A stretch of 35,350 nt of DNA from Pricia antarctica (GCA_011050085.1 DRGL01000066.1:1-35350), one strand, 5' to 3'; shown: positions 23,693 to 33,554, counted from the first letter of the stretch. Translations and numbers: made by a program. The notes: generated by a model not told the origin, from the sequence alone.

Positions 23693-24523
23693 TTACTTTT
23701 TCAAAAATGAAATTAAAATTTCATTTAGTTCATCGGCATGTGTAATATTTAGACCATGTGGTGCCCCTTTAATTACTTCATAGGTATTATCGGCAATCCC
23801 TTTGGCTGCCTGGTCTGCTGAAGTAGCCTTAGGTACAGTTTCATCTGCATCGCCGTGCACGATTAATGTTGGAACATCGACATTTTTAAGCTCTGATCTG
23901 AAATCTGTTTCCATCCACGCTAATGCCGTTTGAATGGTAGCTCTTGGAGAAGCATGGGAGGCAATACTAAAATCATAATCCAACTGCGCTTCGCTTACCT
24001 TATCTTTATTATCTTCATAATTATAAAAACCCTTTCCGAATTCTTTTAGAAATCCTACACGGTCTTTTTGTAGCGAATCTATAATACCATTTAAGGCTTC
24101 TTCAGGGACACCATCGGGATTGTCTTTTTCCTTTTTTACCAAAGGAATAATTGAACTGATAAGGACTGCTTTTGCAATTTTATCAGAACCATAATCGGTT
24201 AAGTAGCGAACTACTTCGCCACCGCCCATAGAAAATCCGACTATAATAGCGTCTTTCAAATCAAGTCCTTTAATTAGAGTATCTAAATCACTGGCAAGTG
24301 CGGAATAATCGTAGTCGCCCCAAGGCTGTGATGAAATTCCGAATCCTCTACGGTCATACGAAATACAACGAAACCCTTCTTCAACAATTTTCCATACTTG
24401 CTGCTCCCAAGATTTTCGGCTTAACGGCCAACCGTGTATTAATATTACCGGCTGTCCAGACCCATAGTCTTCATAAAATACATCTACGGGAGTGTTTGAT
24501 TTTTTGTTTGTTATAAAAGGCAT
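23693..24523 (-). CDS. Alpha/beta hydrolase, non-haem chloroperoxidase-like
   Basis: 276 residues, cytoplasmic (no signal). It has HGWPLSRKSWE (oxyanion region), the nucleophile elbow GFSMGGGEVVRY with Ser98, the acid VHGDADETVP and the base His in GAPHGLNITH, so the triad is complete. The layout and GFSMGGGE motif match cofactor-free 'haloperoxidases', which are in practice esterases or perhydrolases. The real substrate is unknown. It is transcribed alone from a good candidate promoter and closed by the terminator at 23643-23671. Confidence 0.92.
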   Translation of the reverse strand: MPFITNKKSNTPVDVFYEDYGSGQPVILIHGWPLSRKSWEQQVWKIVEEGFRCISYDRRGFGISSQPWGDYDYSALASDLDTLIKGLDLKDAIIVGFSMGGGEVVRYLTDYGSDKIAKAVLISSIIPLVKKEKDNPDGVPEEALNGIIDSLQKDRVGFLKEFGKGFYNYEDNKDKVSEAQLDYDFSIASHASPRATIQTALAWMETDFRSELKNVDVPTLIVHGDADETVPKATSADQAAKGIADNTYEVIKGAPHGLNITHADELNEILISFLKK

Positions 24524-24575
24524 ATACGTATTGAATTTAAGGTTAACTTTAAATAATTAGTAAATTGCATTCGCG

Positions 24576-24605
24576 CAAAACTAATAATTGTTAATATAGT
24601 TGAAC
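24576..24605 (-). promoter_or_regulatory. Candidate promoter for the alpha/beta hydrolase
   Basis: Minus strand TAGTTTTG (24583-24576) is a perfect -7 element, with GTTC 18 bases upstream in place of TTTG. The start site would lie near 24570, about 45 bases before the ATG. Confidence 0.45.
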
Positions 24606-24778
24606 ATTCCTTTTTAGGTTAACTCAAATCACCATAATATTGCCTAAAATGAGATTTGATTTTTTTCGAATAGTGAATCTTCTTCCGATTGCTAATATCC
24701 ATACCTTTATATATAGCTTCTTTTTATTATCCGAATAGATTCAAAACGAAATACTAAAGGATAGATAAATAATTATAA

Positions 24779-25708
24779 ATGATAATTTCTAAAAAATTAG
24801 ACACTGTATCAATTCGTTTAATAGTCAGAATTTTACTCACTTTATTTACTGCTGTGACACTTGTTAGCTGTTCAGGTTCATCGGATGATAAAGTTCTACC
24901 GACAGACGAAAATAGTGGGGGTGCGCAAATCGATTCAGCCGCAATAACCATTTTTACGGTCATTGGAGATGTACCCTATACTATAGAACAGAAGGAAGGC
25001 CTTGTTAACTTAATAGATGCTCACAATGCAAAGTCAAAATCGGAGTTTGTCGTGCATGTAGGGGACATAAAACCCGGTGGGGATGTTTGTGATGAATCAG
25101 TATATGAGGAAGTAAGCGGATTACTGAGAAAATTTGAGTCCCCTACGTTTATAATTTTGGGAGACAATGAATTTAATGATTGTGATAATCCGGAAGATGG
25201 ATTGGCACTTTGGAAAACATATTTCTTAAATTTTAATACGAACTGGAATTTTCCATATGTTGTAGAAAATCAGGAAGAAAGGCCAGAAAATTTTGCATGG
25301 GTCGAGAACAGAGTACTTTTTCTGGGCCTTAATTTGGTAGGAAGTTCGGTGCATGATCAAATGGAATGGGACAACCGATTGGCAGATGATGCCGAGTGGA
25401 TAGAACAACAATTCGAGCTACAAAAAGATAATATTGAGGTAGCGGTGTTGTTCGGGCATGCTAACATGACAGAATTAAACCCTGAAAAGTTTGAACCATT
25501 TACCAATCGTTTCAGGAAGGCCTCAGTAGTTTTAGACAAACCCGTACTATATATGCAAGGCGACGGACATTTTTGGTTCGAGAACAAACCATGGCCGGAA
25601 CAGAATATAGTACGTGTTCAAATTGAAGGTGGTGCGAATGCCGTGCAGGTTACCGTAAATCCGAATTTAGAAAATCCTTTCAATTTTGACAGGGAGTTTT
25701 TAAATTAA
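24779..25708 (+). CDS. Metallophosphoesterase-like lipoprotein
   Basis: 309 residues with a lipoprotein signal (TAVTLVSCSGSSDD). Phosphoesterase-type motifs occur in order: FTVIGDVPYT, VVHVGDIKPGG, IILGDNEFNDC, LFGHANM and MQGDGHFW. These stand in the places of the canonical DxH, GDxxD, GNHE, H and GHxH motifs, but GDNE for GNHE and the missing His after the first Asp differ from the textbook pattern. The fold call is therefore reasonable while the activity is not certain. It is predicted to be membrane-anchored on the periplasmic or cell-surface side. No operon partner is obvious, and the next gene (25792) is a small DUF1508 protein. Confidence 0.75.
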   Translation: MIISKKLDTVSIRLIVRILLTLFTAVTLVSCSGSSDDKVLPTDENSGGAQIDSAAITIFTVIGDVPYTIEQKEGLVNLIDAHNAKSKSEFVVHVGDIKPGGDVCDESVYEEVSGLLRKFESPTFIILGDNEFNDCDNPEDGLALWKTYFLNFNTNWNFPYVVENQEERPENFAWVENRVLFLGLNLVGSSVHDQMEWDNRLADDAEWIEQQFELQKDNIEVAVLFGHANMTELNPEKFEPFTNRFRKASVVLDKPVLYMQGDGHFWFENKPWPEQNIVRVQIEGGANAVQVTVNPNLENPFNFDREFLN

Positions 25709-25791
25709 AGGATGCGAGAAATGGACCTTTACAATTCTGTACCTAATCAGCAATGAATACCCTGTTTTTATATCTTATGAAAAATTAAAAA

Positions 25792-26088
25792 GTGATAAAA
25801 ATAACGCAAATCGATAACGGACATCAGTTCGAGGTCCAGACGCAAAACGGCGATACCTTATTGACCAGCATCGCATATATGGATAAAGATAAGATGGACG
25901 AGACTATCCAAAATCTGCTAGCTGTAAATGCTAACAAAAACCATTTTGAGCGACGGACCAATACTGAAGGGAAATTTATATTTAGTTTAAAGGATGATTC
26001 TGGCAGTACTATTGGACACAGCGAGCTCTATGATTCAGAGGCGGGTATGGAAAATGGTATTAAGAATTTAGGCAAGAATTTAAGCTAG
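25792..26088 (+). CDS. YegP/DUF1508-family small protein
   Basis: 98 residues with a GTG start preceded by an A-rich stretch. Two DUF1508-like halves are seen: an N-terminal one that is more diverged (FEVQTQNGDTLLTSIAYMDK), and GKFIFSLKDDSGSTIGHSELYDSEAGMENGI, where the second agrees closely with the family pattern (GKFyF.LK..nG..I..SE.Y). The function of this family is unknown; it is a compact beta-rich protein found in many bacteria. It lies 83 bases after the phosphoesterase-like gene and may share its transcript. Confidence 0.8.
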   Translation: MIKITQIDNGHQFEVQTQNGDTLLTSIAYMDKDKMDETIQNLLAVNANKNHFERRTNTEGKFIFSLKDDSGSTIGHSELYDSEAGMENGIKNLGKNLS

Positions 26089-26268
26089 GGTTTAACTCAA
26101 AAATTGGGATTCTGTATTTCTTGTTAACCTTCAGTAAGGGCTTTACAAATTCCGTTTATAAAACAGTATGTAAGCTATGAAAAGTTTTGTAATTAAATGG
26201 GCTAGAGGTTGCTCAACGCTACGAAAAAGGCTAAATCGGAATTGAGGCTTTAATCGAGTAATCTAGTT

Positions 26269-27291
26269 CTATAGGTTTTTCAGAATACTTAAAAATGCAT
26301 CATGCATTTCCATTGTATAATCTAGATGCGTAACGATACGTTGCTTTCCTTGTCCCATTCCTATAATATGTATGTCGTTGGCTTTAAGCTTTTCTACAAA
26401 CTCATCGCCACTCATAAAATTCTCATCAATTTCGAAAATGATAATATTGGTCTCGATGGGCTCGACCTTTTTTACAAAGGCTAATGATTGGAGCAAATTA
26501 CCAATTTCGTGGGCTTTTCTGTGGTCTTCTGAAAGTCGTTCAAACTGCTTATCTAAAGCGAAAATTCCCGCAGCGGCTAAATAACCGGCTTGTCGCATAC
26601 CACCCCCTAAAATTTTTCGAATTCGCAGGGCTTTGCGGATGATTTCCTTATTTCCAACTAAAACCGACCCTACTGGACAACCGAGTCCCTTGCTCAAGCA
26701 GATGCTGATAGTATCGAAAAGAGCACCATATTGTTGCGTACTTTCGCCTTTTGCAATTAAGGCATTCCATAATCGGGCGCCGTCAAGGTGGTAAGCGAGA
26801 TTATGTTTTTCGCAAACTAGTTTAATACGTTCTAGTTCTTCAAAATCCCAGCAGGCACCTCCTCCTTTGTTCGTGGTATTTTCAATGCATACCAAAGAAG
26901 TAAGCGGACTGTGGTAAAAATCAGGTGGATTAATGGCGGCCTCGACTTGTTCAGCGGTCATCGTGCCCCGATGACCATCTACCAATTTACAGCTAACACC
27001 GCTATTAAAACTAACCCCACCGCCCTCATAGTTATAAACGTGCGCATATTTATCGCAAATCAACTGGTCGCCAGGTTGGGTATGCACTTTTATGGCCGTC
27101 TGATTGGTCATCGTACCGGTGGGGAAAAATAGCGCAGCTTCCTTTCCGAACATTTCGGCCACTTTCTGCTCCAATGCGTTTATTGAAGGGTCTGCCTTGA
27201 ATACATCATCGCCCACTTCGGCAGACATCATGGCGTCAAGCATCCCTGACGTAGGTTTTGTTACGGTATCACTAATGAGATTTATAGTCAT
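26269..27291 (-). CDS. ltaE: Low-specificity L-threonine aldolase
   Basis: 340 residues, cytoplasmic PLP enzyme of the threonine aldolase/beta-eliminating lyase group. It should cleave L-threonine (and L-allo-threonine) to glycine and acetaldehyde. The start INLISDTVTKPT, the substrate-loop FFPTGTMTNQ, YHLDGARLWNA (cofactor Asp) and the PLP-binding Lys201 in SICLSKGLGCPVGS are all present, and the length is normal. It starts 31 bases after the stop of the metalloprotease gene on the same strand, so read-through or an operon is possible, although the two functions are not obviously linked. Confidence 0.95.
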   Translation of the reverse strand: MTINLISDTVTKPTSGMLDAMMSAEVGDDVFKADPSINALEQKVAEMFGKEAALFFPTGTMTNQTAIKVHTQPGDQLICDKYAHVYNYEGGGVSFNSGVSCKLVDGHRGTMTAEQVEAAINPPDFYHSPLTSLVCIENTTNKGGGACWDFEELERIKLVCEKHNLAYHLDGARLWNALIAKGESTQQYGALFDTISICLSKGLGCPVGSVLVGNKEIIRKALRIRKILGGGMRQAGYLAAAGIFALDKQFERLSEDHRKAHEIGNLLQSLAFVKKVEPIETNIIIFEIDENFMSGDEFVEKLKANDIHIIGMGQGKQRIVTHLDYTMEMHDAFLSILKNL

Positions 27292-27322
27292 TTATCCTTA
27301 GGTTCAAGTTATAAGCACAAGT

Positions 27323-29743
27323 TCAATCAAAACAGTCCATTCCTATTGGGGATCCATCCGGAATTTTCGTTGTTGGAATTATTTTAAACTGTTCTGGATG
27401 CTCATAAAATTCATGTATACGTCTTTGCAATTCAGCCGCTATCGGATTATTTTTTAAGCTTTTATCTGAATCGCCTGCCAGAGAATTGATTTTCTGACTT
27501 GCGATGGCGTTCACTTGCGGATGCACGGCATCACTGGCAGCTAAATTCATCAAATAAAACAGAACGCGGAAATTTATGTTATTTTGAACTTCCGAAATAT
27601 AATTTTCTTTGGATTCTTTTTTTATTGAATTGTCGATTACTGCATCCAAGACATCCCCTAAACCAAGATTCTTCGTGTCTAAAGCTTTTTGTTGAATCAG
27701 GCGGGATGCCCTTTCGGGATGGAGTAGAAATCCCAAGGTCATATCTGCTGCTGTTTCAGGAGCGGAGAGGGCATCGAAGGATACACCGGTTCTACCCTTT
27801 ATCGATTCGCGAGAACGTGGATATCCAAAGGCTCGTGGTGGAAAAAGAGTCAACTTATCTTTTGGAATGGCCATCTCTTGGGCGTCTAAAGTTTTTAAAA
27901 TTGTTTTTAATGCGCGCCCTTGTGTTTCTTTGTCGATTACTTCAAGTTCCCCCTGATTATCTCCCTTGACAGTATAGTTATAACTCAGTCCGCCAACAAC
28001 CTTTGCAGTGGCTTCCGTTTGATATCGATGTAAGAAATAAAGCGGTGCAAAAACATCCTCCAAAACCGAATTCGGCTCACCTTTTCGAATATTATCGATG
28101 GAAAAATTTTCAATAGCTATTGATCGAATTGCCAATACATCTTCCAATTCTTTGCTGGCCGTTTCGCCATTATCCCATAAATGCGCAGCGGCATGCGCCC
28201 CGCCTTCTGGGCGGGCGTCTTGATCGGTGATATAGCGCAGACCGTCTTTATAAGCCTTCTCTAAAATACGGTTTAAGCCTTCGTTTTCAGTGGAATCCGC
28301 TACTTCTTTTTCATTTCCGAAGTCGGAATATGAGTAAGCCACTATTACCTTGTCCCAAGCCCCGATACCGACTGCATATGCGTTTGAAAAATCAATTTCA
28401 CCTTCTTCCAATATAAACTGTGGATGCGGATAATCCATCACGGAGGCTCGGCCATTACTACTGGCAGCAAAATTATGCGCAAAGCCTAACGTGTGCCCGA
28501 TTTCGTGTGCGGATAATTGTCGAATACGTGCCAAGGCAAGGTCTAGCATAGGTTGGTAATTATCATCCCTATCCGCGAAGGGTTTGTCCATCAAAGCTTG
28601 TGCAATTAGAAAATCCTGTCGTATGCGAAGGCTTCCCAAACTAACGTGGCCCTTTATAATTTCTCCGGTTCGAGGGTCGGTGACGCTACTGCCATAGCTC
28701 CATCCTCGGGTCGAGCGATGTACCCACTGTATTACGTTATAGCGTACATCCATCGGATCGACGTCATCAGGTAACATTTTTATTTGAAATGCATTGGAAT
28801 AACCGATGGCCTCAAAAGCCTGGTTCCACCATGCACCCCCTTCCAACAAAGCGGTGCGCACAGGTTCCGGTGTACCGTTATCCAAATAGTATATAATCGG
28901 TTCTATAGCTTCACTTTTTTCGACGCTAGGATTCTTTTTTGTCAAACGGTGGCGCGTGATAAAACGTTTTTCAAGGGGTTCTTGTATCGGTGTGGCGTAG
29001 TCATAATAGGAAAATGGGTACGACCCGCATCTCGGGTCAAAGGCACGTTTTTGATAGCCACTATCAGGTAGTTCTACAAAAGAATGGTGCTGGGTAACTG
29101 TTACCAAATTAGGGTTTGGCGTTACAGACTTTATATAATCGCCTTCGGCATCTCCTTTGAAGGTTAGCAAAATATCAAACTCAATATTCTTCGGGAATCC
29201 CTTGGTTCGTTCCATTACCATAGCGCTTCTATCCTTATCCAAAGAAAACGTGCCTTGGTTCGCCTCCTTCAAGCGTTTCGAAACGCCGTGAACGTCTTGC
29301 ATTAGAAAATCGCTTATATCAATTATAAACTTGCCATCGGTTTCGCTTGCAATGGTAAATGCGAACAGTACGGATTTTGCAAAAGCCTGTTCGATAGACT
29401 TTCTTTCCAACACGTTATTCGTTAAGGCCCTGAACTTCAAATTCGGCTGTACCAATAGTAGTTTGTTGCCTGCACGTTTGAAATAGACCACCTGCTCATT
29501 TCCTAACTGCCCGCGGTCAAGCCCGATATCGTTGCTACCTATGCCGCTGCTAAGGGAATACACGTAAAGAAATTCGTTTTCCAGTTCGTCGATTTCCAAA
29601 TATATTTTATCCGATTTTGCATCGTATTGAAAATCAAAAAACCCGGGAAACTTTTGAAAGTCTTTACTTTTTTCAGCAAACTGTCCCAATGCGGCAGTTC
29701 CTACAAGAAGAATTACATACAGAAGCAACCGATTATTTTTCAT
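27323..29743 (-). CDS. Secreted zinc-dependent metalloprotease, metzincin type (DUF5117/DUF4953-like)
   Basis: 806 residues with a signal peptide ending AALGQ. The N-terminal 350 residues correspond to the beta-rich domain found in this Bacteroidota/Proteobacteria protease family. The zinc motif is HEIGHTLGFAH with His413, Glu414, His417 and His423, followed by a Met turn in SVMDYPHP, as in metzincins. The helical C-terminal third (about 580-800) is family-typical. It is probably exported to the periplasm or cell surface and degrades proteins or peptides. No T9SS sorting domain is visible at the C-terminus (ends SPIGMDCFD). It is the first gene of a possible two-gene unit with threonine aldolase. 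Confidence 0.9.
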   Translation of the reverse strand: MKNNRLLLYVILLVGTAALGQFAEKSKDFQKFPGFFDFQYDAKSDKIYLEIDELENEFLYVYSLSSGIGSNDIGLDRGQLGNEQVVYFKRAGNKLLLVQPNLKFRALTNNVLERKSIEQAFAKSVLFAFTIASETDGKFIIDISDFLMQDVHGVSKRLKEANQGTFSLDKDRSAMVMERTKGFPKNIEFDILLTFKGDAEGDYIKSVTPNPNLVTVTQHHSFVELPDSGYQKRAFDPRCGSYPFSYYDYATPIQEPLEKRFITRHRLTKKNPSVEKSEAIEPIIYYLDNGTPEPVRTALLEGGAWWNQAFEAIGYSNAFQIKMLPDDVDPMDVRYNVIQWVHRSTRGWSYGSSVTDPRTGEIIKGHVSLGSLRIRQDFLIAQALMDKPFADRDDNYQPMLDLALARIRQLSAHEIGHTLGFAHNFAASSNGRASVMDYPHPQFILEEGEIDFSNAYAVGIGAWDKVIVAYSYSDFGNEKEVADSTENEGLNRILEKAYKDGLRYITDQDARPEGGAHAAAHLWDNGETASKELEDVLAIRSIAIENFSIDNIRKGEPNSVLEDVFAPLYFLHRYQTEATAKVVGGLSYNYTVKGDNQGELEVIDKETQGRALKTILKTLDAQEMAIPKDKLTLFPPRAFGYPRSRESIKGRTGVSFDALSAPETAADMTLGFLLHPERASRLIQQKALDTKNLGLGDVLDAVIDNSIKKESKENYISEVQNNINFRVLFYLMNLAASDAVHPQVNAIASQKINSLAGDSDKSLKNNPIAAELQRRIHEFYEHPEQFKIIPTTKIPDGSPIGMDCFD

Positions 29744-29933
29744 ACCTTATATTAAAGTGAATTGTAAAATGGTAGGCACTAAATTTAATTCATTACTTCC
29801 GCAAATTAGGGTCCTAATTCCCAAAAAATACCATAAACTATTAATGATTTTAATGTATATGAGCTTTAATATTATGGAATTCCGCTTTAAAAATTAATTT
29901 CAAACCATTACCTTATGAAAAATTAATTAGCCT

Positions 29934-31397
29934 ATGGAAACCACAGAAAATCAAATGTTCTCCTCATATCAACGAAATCCTGAACTGTTTGATGAAATTT
30001 ACGATAAGGATGGTAAAATCATGTCCGTATATTCAGAACTGTTCGATTTATACGGGGAACATTCTATTAAAGATTATGTGAAGTTAAATGACAAGGCCAA
30101 AGCCTCGTTCTTCAATCAGGGTATTACTTTTCAAGTGTATGACAAAAAGGAGACCAGGGAAAAGATATTTCCTTTCGATCTTTTTCCTCGTATAATCGAC
30201 CCACAAGAATGGGACATTATTGAGCGTGGCGCCATACAGAGAAGTAAAGCCCTAAATTTATTTTTGTGGGACATCTATCACGACAAAAAAATTATAAAGC
30301 AAGGTATCGTACCGATGGATCTGATAAGTTCTTCAGCGAATTATTTGGATCAAATGGTTGGTGTCGATCCGCCGGGAGGCATTTACAACCATATATCCGG
30401 TACTGATGTAATCAAACACAAAGACGGAAAATATTATGTTTTGGAGGACAATATCCGTTGCCCTTCCGGTGTGAGCTATGTCATATGTAATCGTACCGCT
30501 TTGAAACGGGCACTTTTTGGTGTTTTCAATCATTATAAGACACACACTGTAACCAATTATGCCGAGAACCTTCTTGACCTGCTAGAAACCGTAAAGCCCA
30601 AAGGGGTTGACGTACCCAACGTAGTGGTCATTACGCCCGGCATGTTCAATTCTGCATTTTATGAACATTCATATCTGGCTAAAACCATGGGCGTTGAACT
30701 TGTTGAGGGACGAGATCTTTTCGTGGAAAATGATTTTGTCTACATGAAAACCATTCGAGGTCCGGAGAAGGTCGATGTTATTTATCGCCGTATTGACGAT
30801 GCCTTCATCGATCCCTTGGAATTTAAACCGGATTCGTCCCTAGGGGTACCGGGACTCTTTGCAGCCTACAAAAAGGGAAACGTAACCCTAGCCAATGCTC
30901 CAGGAACAGGAGTCGCCGATGATAAGGCTGTATATACCTATATGCCTCAAATCATCAAATACTATCTCAACGAGGAACCTATACTTAACAATGTGCATAC
31001 CTACCATTGTAGCCGACCCGATGAGTTGAAGTATGTATTGGAGCATATTCATGAATTGGTAATCAAACCGGTAGACGAGGCAGGTGGATACGGTATATCT
31101 ATAGGGAATCGGTTGACCAAGGAAGAAATAGAAGTGGTGAAAAATCAGATCAAGGAAACCCCAAGAAAATATGTGGCCCAGCCTATATTATCGCTTTCAG
31201 TCCATCCAACCTACATTGAGGACACTGAATCATTCGAACAACGGCACGTAGACCTTAGAACCTTTACCGTACTAGGCAAAGACCGCGAATTCGTACTAAA
31301 AGGTGGATTGACCCGTGTTGCGTTGAAAAGAGGTAACCTTATCGTTAATTCATCACAGGGTGGCGGTTCAAAGGATACTTGGGTATTAAAGAAGTAA
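29934..31397 (+). CDS. Circularly permuted type 2 ATP-grasp protein
   Basis: 487 residues, cytoplasmic. Family marks include IFPFDLFPRIIDPQEW, GVDPPGGIYNHISGTDVI, VLEDNIRCPSGVSYV, YRRIDDAFIDPLEF, and the ATP-grasp stretch LVIKPVDEAGGYG near residue 385. ATP-grasp enzymes join a carboxylate to an amine or thiol through an acyl phosphate; the acceptor of this permuted family is not established. It is the first gene of a conserved triad with an alpha-E protein (31472) and a transglutaminase-like protein (32466), all on the plus strand with short gaps. Comparative genomics has linked such triads to peptide modification or ligation, an inferred role. Confidence 0.93.
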   Translation: METTENQMFSSYQRNPELFDEIYDKDGKIMSVYSELFDLYGEHSIKDYVKLNDKAKASFFNQGITFQVYDKKETREKIFPFDLFPRIIDPQEWDIIERGAIQRSKALNLFLWDIYHDKKIIKQGIVPMDLISSSANYLDQMVGVDPPGGIYNHISGTDVIKHKDGKYYVLEDNIRCPSGVSYVICNRTALKRALFGVFNHYKTHTVTNYAENLLDLLETVKPKGVDVPNVVVITPGMFNSAFYEHSYLAKTMGVELVEGRDLFVENDFVYMKTIRGPEKVDVIYRRIDDAFIDPLEFKPDSSLGVPGLFAAYKKGNVTLANAPGTGVADDKAVYTYMPQIIKYYLNEEPILNNVHTYHCSRPDELKYVLEHIHELVIKPVDEAGGYGISIGNRLTKEEIEVVKNQIKETPRKYVAQPILSLSVHPTYIEDTESFEQRHVDLRTFTVLGKDREFVLKGGLTRVALKRGNLIVNSSQGGGSKDTWVLKK

Positions 31398-31471
31398 GTG
31401 TATTTCGGCAGACTTACCCTAACTTTATTTTTATAGCTATTAAAATTAATTAAAAGAAACACACTTACCAT

Positions 31472-32419
31472 ATGCTTTCAAGAGTAGCCAATAACCTTTT
31501 CTGGATGGGACGATACATAGAACGTTCCGAGCACATTGCAAGATATTTAAACGTTAACTATTTTTCATCGCTCGATGCCCCAAACCAATTGTCGCAGTCT
31601 CGGCAATTTGTCTTGCGGTCGATGTTATTTATGGTGGGTGATCCCGTTGAAGATGAATCGGCAATTGTCGATGAAGAAAAGGTATTATATCAGATAGGTC
31701 TTGATACTACCTATCCGTTTTCCATCATCAATAATGTAAAATATGCAAGGGAAAACGCCAATAGCGCACGCGATCTTATATCGACGGAATTATATGAATC
31801 TATCAATAAGTTCTACCATTTCGTACTAAACTATGATGCCAATGCCTATGTAAAAAATGGTTTGCATGACTTTACGGTGCACGTGGCAGAAATGACAGCG
31901 ATTCTACGGGGTAAAATGCGTGGTACTTTATTACATGACGAAATTTATGCCATAATCATGATGGGTGTCAATATAGAAAGGGCTACCCAAATCATACGAA
32001 TGATCAACTCAAAACATACTGACGCCTTAAGGGCGCAAGGAAGCTATGGCGATAAATTCAGCAATAGTTTTGAGTGGACGACCTTATTGAAATGTGCGGA
32101 GTCGTACGATATGATGCGTCGCTTCTACAAAAAGACCCCGACCAGCATATCAACATTAGAATTTCTTATTCTGAATCCCAACTGTCCCAGATCCATTATG
32201 AATAGCTTAAATCAGGTATATGAGCACATTAAAGTGCTCGATACAAGCAAAAAATATAATAAAGAGTCTACGGCTTTTTTGGTGGGTCGCGTACGTGCGG
32301 AATACCAATTTAAATATATTAAGGAAATCGAGACAGACATACAGTCATTTATCGAAGATATTTTAAGTAGCCTATCCGAGATAAGCCAAAAAATGGAAAA
32401 GGAATTTTTTAATTATTGA
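31472..32419 (+). CDS. Alpha-E domain protein
   Basis: 315 residues, all-helical, with the family start MLSRVANNLFWMGRYIERSEHIAR and, further in, NPNCPRSIMNSL. Alpha-E domains are found next to, or fused with, circularly permuted ATP-grasp proteins, and are thought to be their partners. Neither catalytic nor membrane features are visible. It lies 74 bases after the ATP-grasp gene and 46 bases before the transglutaminase-like gene, so the three are probably one transcript. Confidence 0.93.
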   Translation: MLSRVANNLFWMGRYIERSEHIARYLNVNYFSSLDAPNQLSQSRQFVLRSMLFMVGDPVEDESAIVDEEKVLYQIGLDTTYPFSIINNVKYARENANSARDLISTELYESINKFYHFVLNYDANAYVKNGLHDFTVHVAEMTAILRGKMRGTLLHDEIYAIIMMGVNIERATQIIRMINSKHTDALRAQGSYGDKFSNSFEWTTLLKCAESYDMMRRFYKKTPTSISTLEFLILNPNCPRSIMNSLNQVYEHIKVLDTSKKYNKESTAFLVGRVRAEYQFKYIKEIETDIQSFIEDILSSLSEISQKMEKEFFNY

Positions 32420-32465
32420 TGCTGTCCCTAAACTCTTTAAATACCCAGATTAGTTTACTACATTT

Positions 32466-33404
32466 ATGCGATTGCCGGATTCTCCGATGGTACATGTACC
32501 ACAATTGATACATTTTAATAAAATTGAAGTTTACTTACCTGAAAACATGCCTTTAGAATACGCAATCACCTATACCGCCGAGAACAGCTATGAAAATTGG
32601 GTACACGATGCGCACTGGCAATTTCTAATCACACCACAGCAAAATTCCAATCAAGATTTTGTAGGCGTAGAGTTCAAGAATTCCTTGAATGCCGTTAATG
32701 AATTTTCAGTCAACGGATATGGCTTTAGCACTATCAGGGTGCACCCCAAGCAAAAGTTTAAGGAAATTTCGTTCGAGGCCCATTTCAAGTTAGTTAAAAA
32801 AGAGGTAAATCCTTTTGATTTTATTTCTGAGGATACTATTCAAGAGGCCTATGACAAAATCAATACACTGACTTTCAAGGTCGATTATGAGGCCTTTTTA
32901 CGTAAGACCCCTTTCACCACCCTTCCGAATAACAAAGAGGACATATTCGATTTCGATAAGAATATATCCATTTTCGATAATCTACAGGCCCTCAACGCAT
33001 TTACGTATACACATATCTATTTTAAGACTGATGTGACCGACGTCAACACGCTTCTCGACGAAATAATTGAAAAACGACACGGTGTTTGTCAAGATTTCAC
33101 CCATTTGTTCTGTGCTCTGGCGCGGAAAAACGGAATTCCCACGAGATATGTTTCCGGGTATTTACATCAAGGTAATGGATTTTTTGGCGATTCGGCAATG
33201 CACGCCTGGGCTGAATCGTACATGCCCAGAATAGGATGGATCGGCTTTGATCCTACCAACAACCTTTTGGCCAATACCAATCACATCAAAGTGGCCCATG
33301 GTAAGGACTATTCCGATTGTTCACCACTTATAGGGGTTGTGTATACTACAGGGAGAAACAAAACCAGTCACACGGTTCAAGTCTCTAGCCAGCAACAACA
33401 GTAA
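32466..33404 (+). CDS. Transglutaminase-like cysteine protease-fold protein
   Basis: 312 residues with an N-terminal beta-rich domain typical of the bacterial transglutaminase-like group (PF08379 type) and a papain-like core. The catalytic set is complete: Cys208 in RHGVCQDFTH, His246 in AMHAWAES and Asp262 in GWIGFDPTNN. No signal peptide is seen, so it should act in the cytoplasm, together with the ATP-grasp and alpha-E partners upstream. It could hydrolyse or transfer an amide made by the ATP-grasp enzyme. The triad arrangement is well known, the biochemistry is not. Confidence 0.93.
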   Translation: MRLPDSPMVHVPQLIHFNKIEVYLPENMPLEYAITYTAENSYENWVHDAHWQFLITPQQNSNQDFVGVEFKNSLNAVNEFSVNGYGFSTIRVHPKQKFKEISFEAHFKLVKKEVNPFDFISEDTIQEAYDKINTLTFKVDYEAFLRKTPFTTLPNNKEDIFDFDKNISIFDNLQALNAFTYTHIYFKTDVTDVNTLLDEIIEKRHGVCQDFTHLFCALARKNGIPTRYVSGYLHQGNGFFGDSAMHAWAESYMPRIGWIGFDPTNNLLANTNHIKVAHGKDYSDCSPLIGVVYTTGRNKTSHTVQVSSQQQQ

Positions 33405-33420
33405 ATTTTCACCTTTCAGT

Positions 33421-33471
33421 CGAAAAGCGTTGGGAATCTGTCGGAGTATCTTGTCAACTTCCAACGTTTCG
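33421..33471. repeat. Imperfect hairpin after the transglutaminase-like gene
   Basis: CGAAA-(AG)-CGTTGG-(G)-AA pairs with TT-CCAACG-TTTCG across a loop of about 22 bases. It lacks a U-run, so it may be a weak or factor-dependent transcription end ahead of prfB. Confidence 0.35.
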
Positions 33472-33528
33472 CCTTTGGCCGCGCTTACATTATCTAAAAT
33501 CTAAATATTATATCTCAAGTCTAAATAG

Positions 33529-33536
33529 TACTTTTG
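33529..33536 (+). promoter_or_regulatory. Candidate -7 element of the prfB promoter
   Basis: TACTTTTG is a perfect TAnnTTTG match 18 bases before ATG 33555; the -33 position has TATT in place of TTTG. Transcription would begin near 33542. Confidence 0.45.
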
Positions 33537-33554
33537 CCCAAAATTTAGAAGCAT

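Noticed and set aside
26177-26245. 22-codon frame starting MKSFVIKWARG
   Set aside because: Too short, no conserved neighbour or signal; likely chance.
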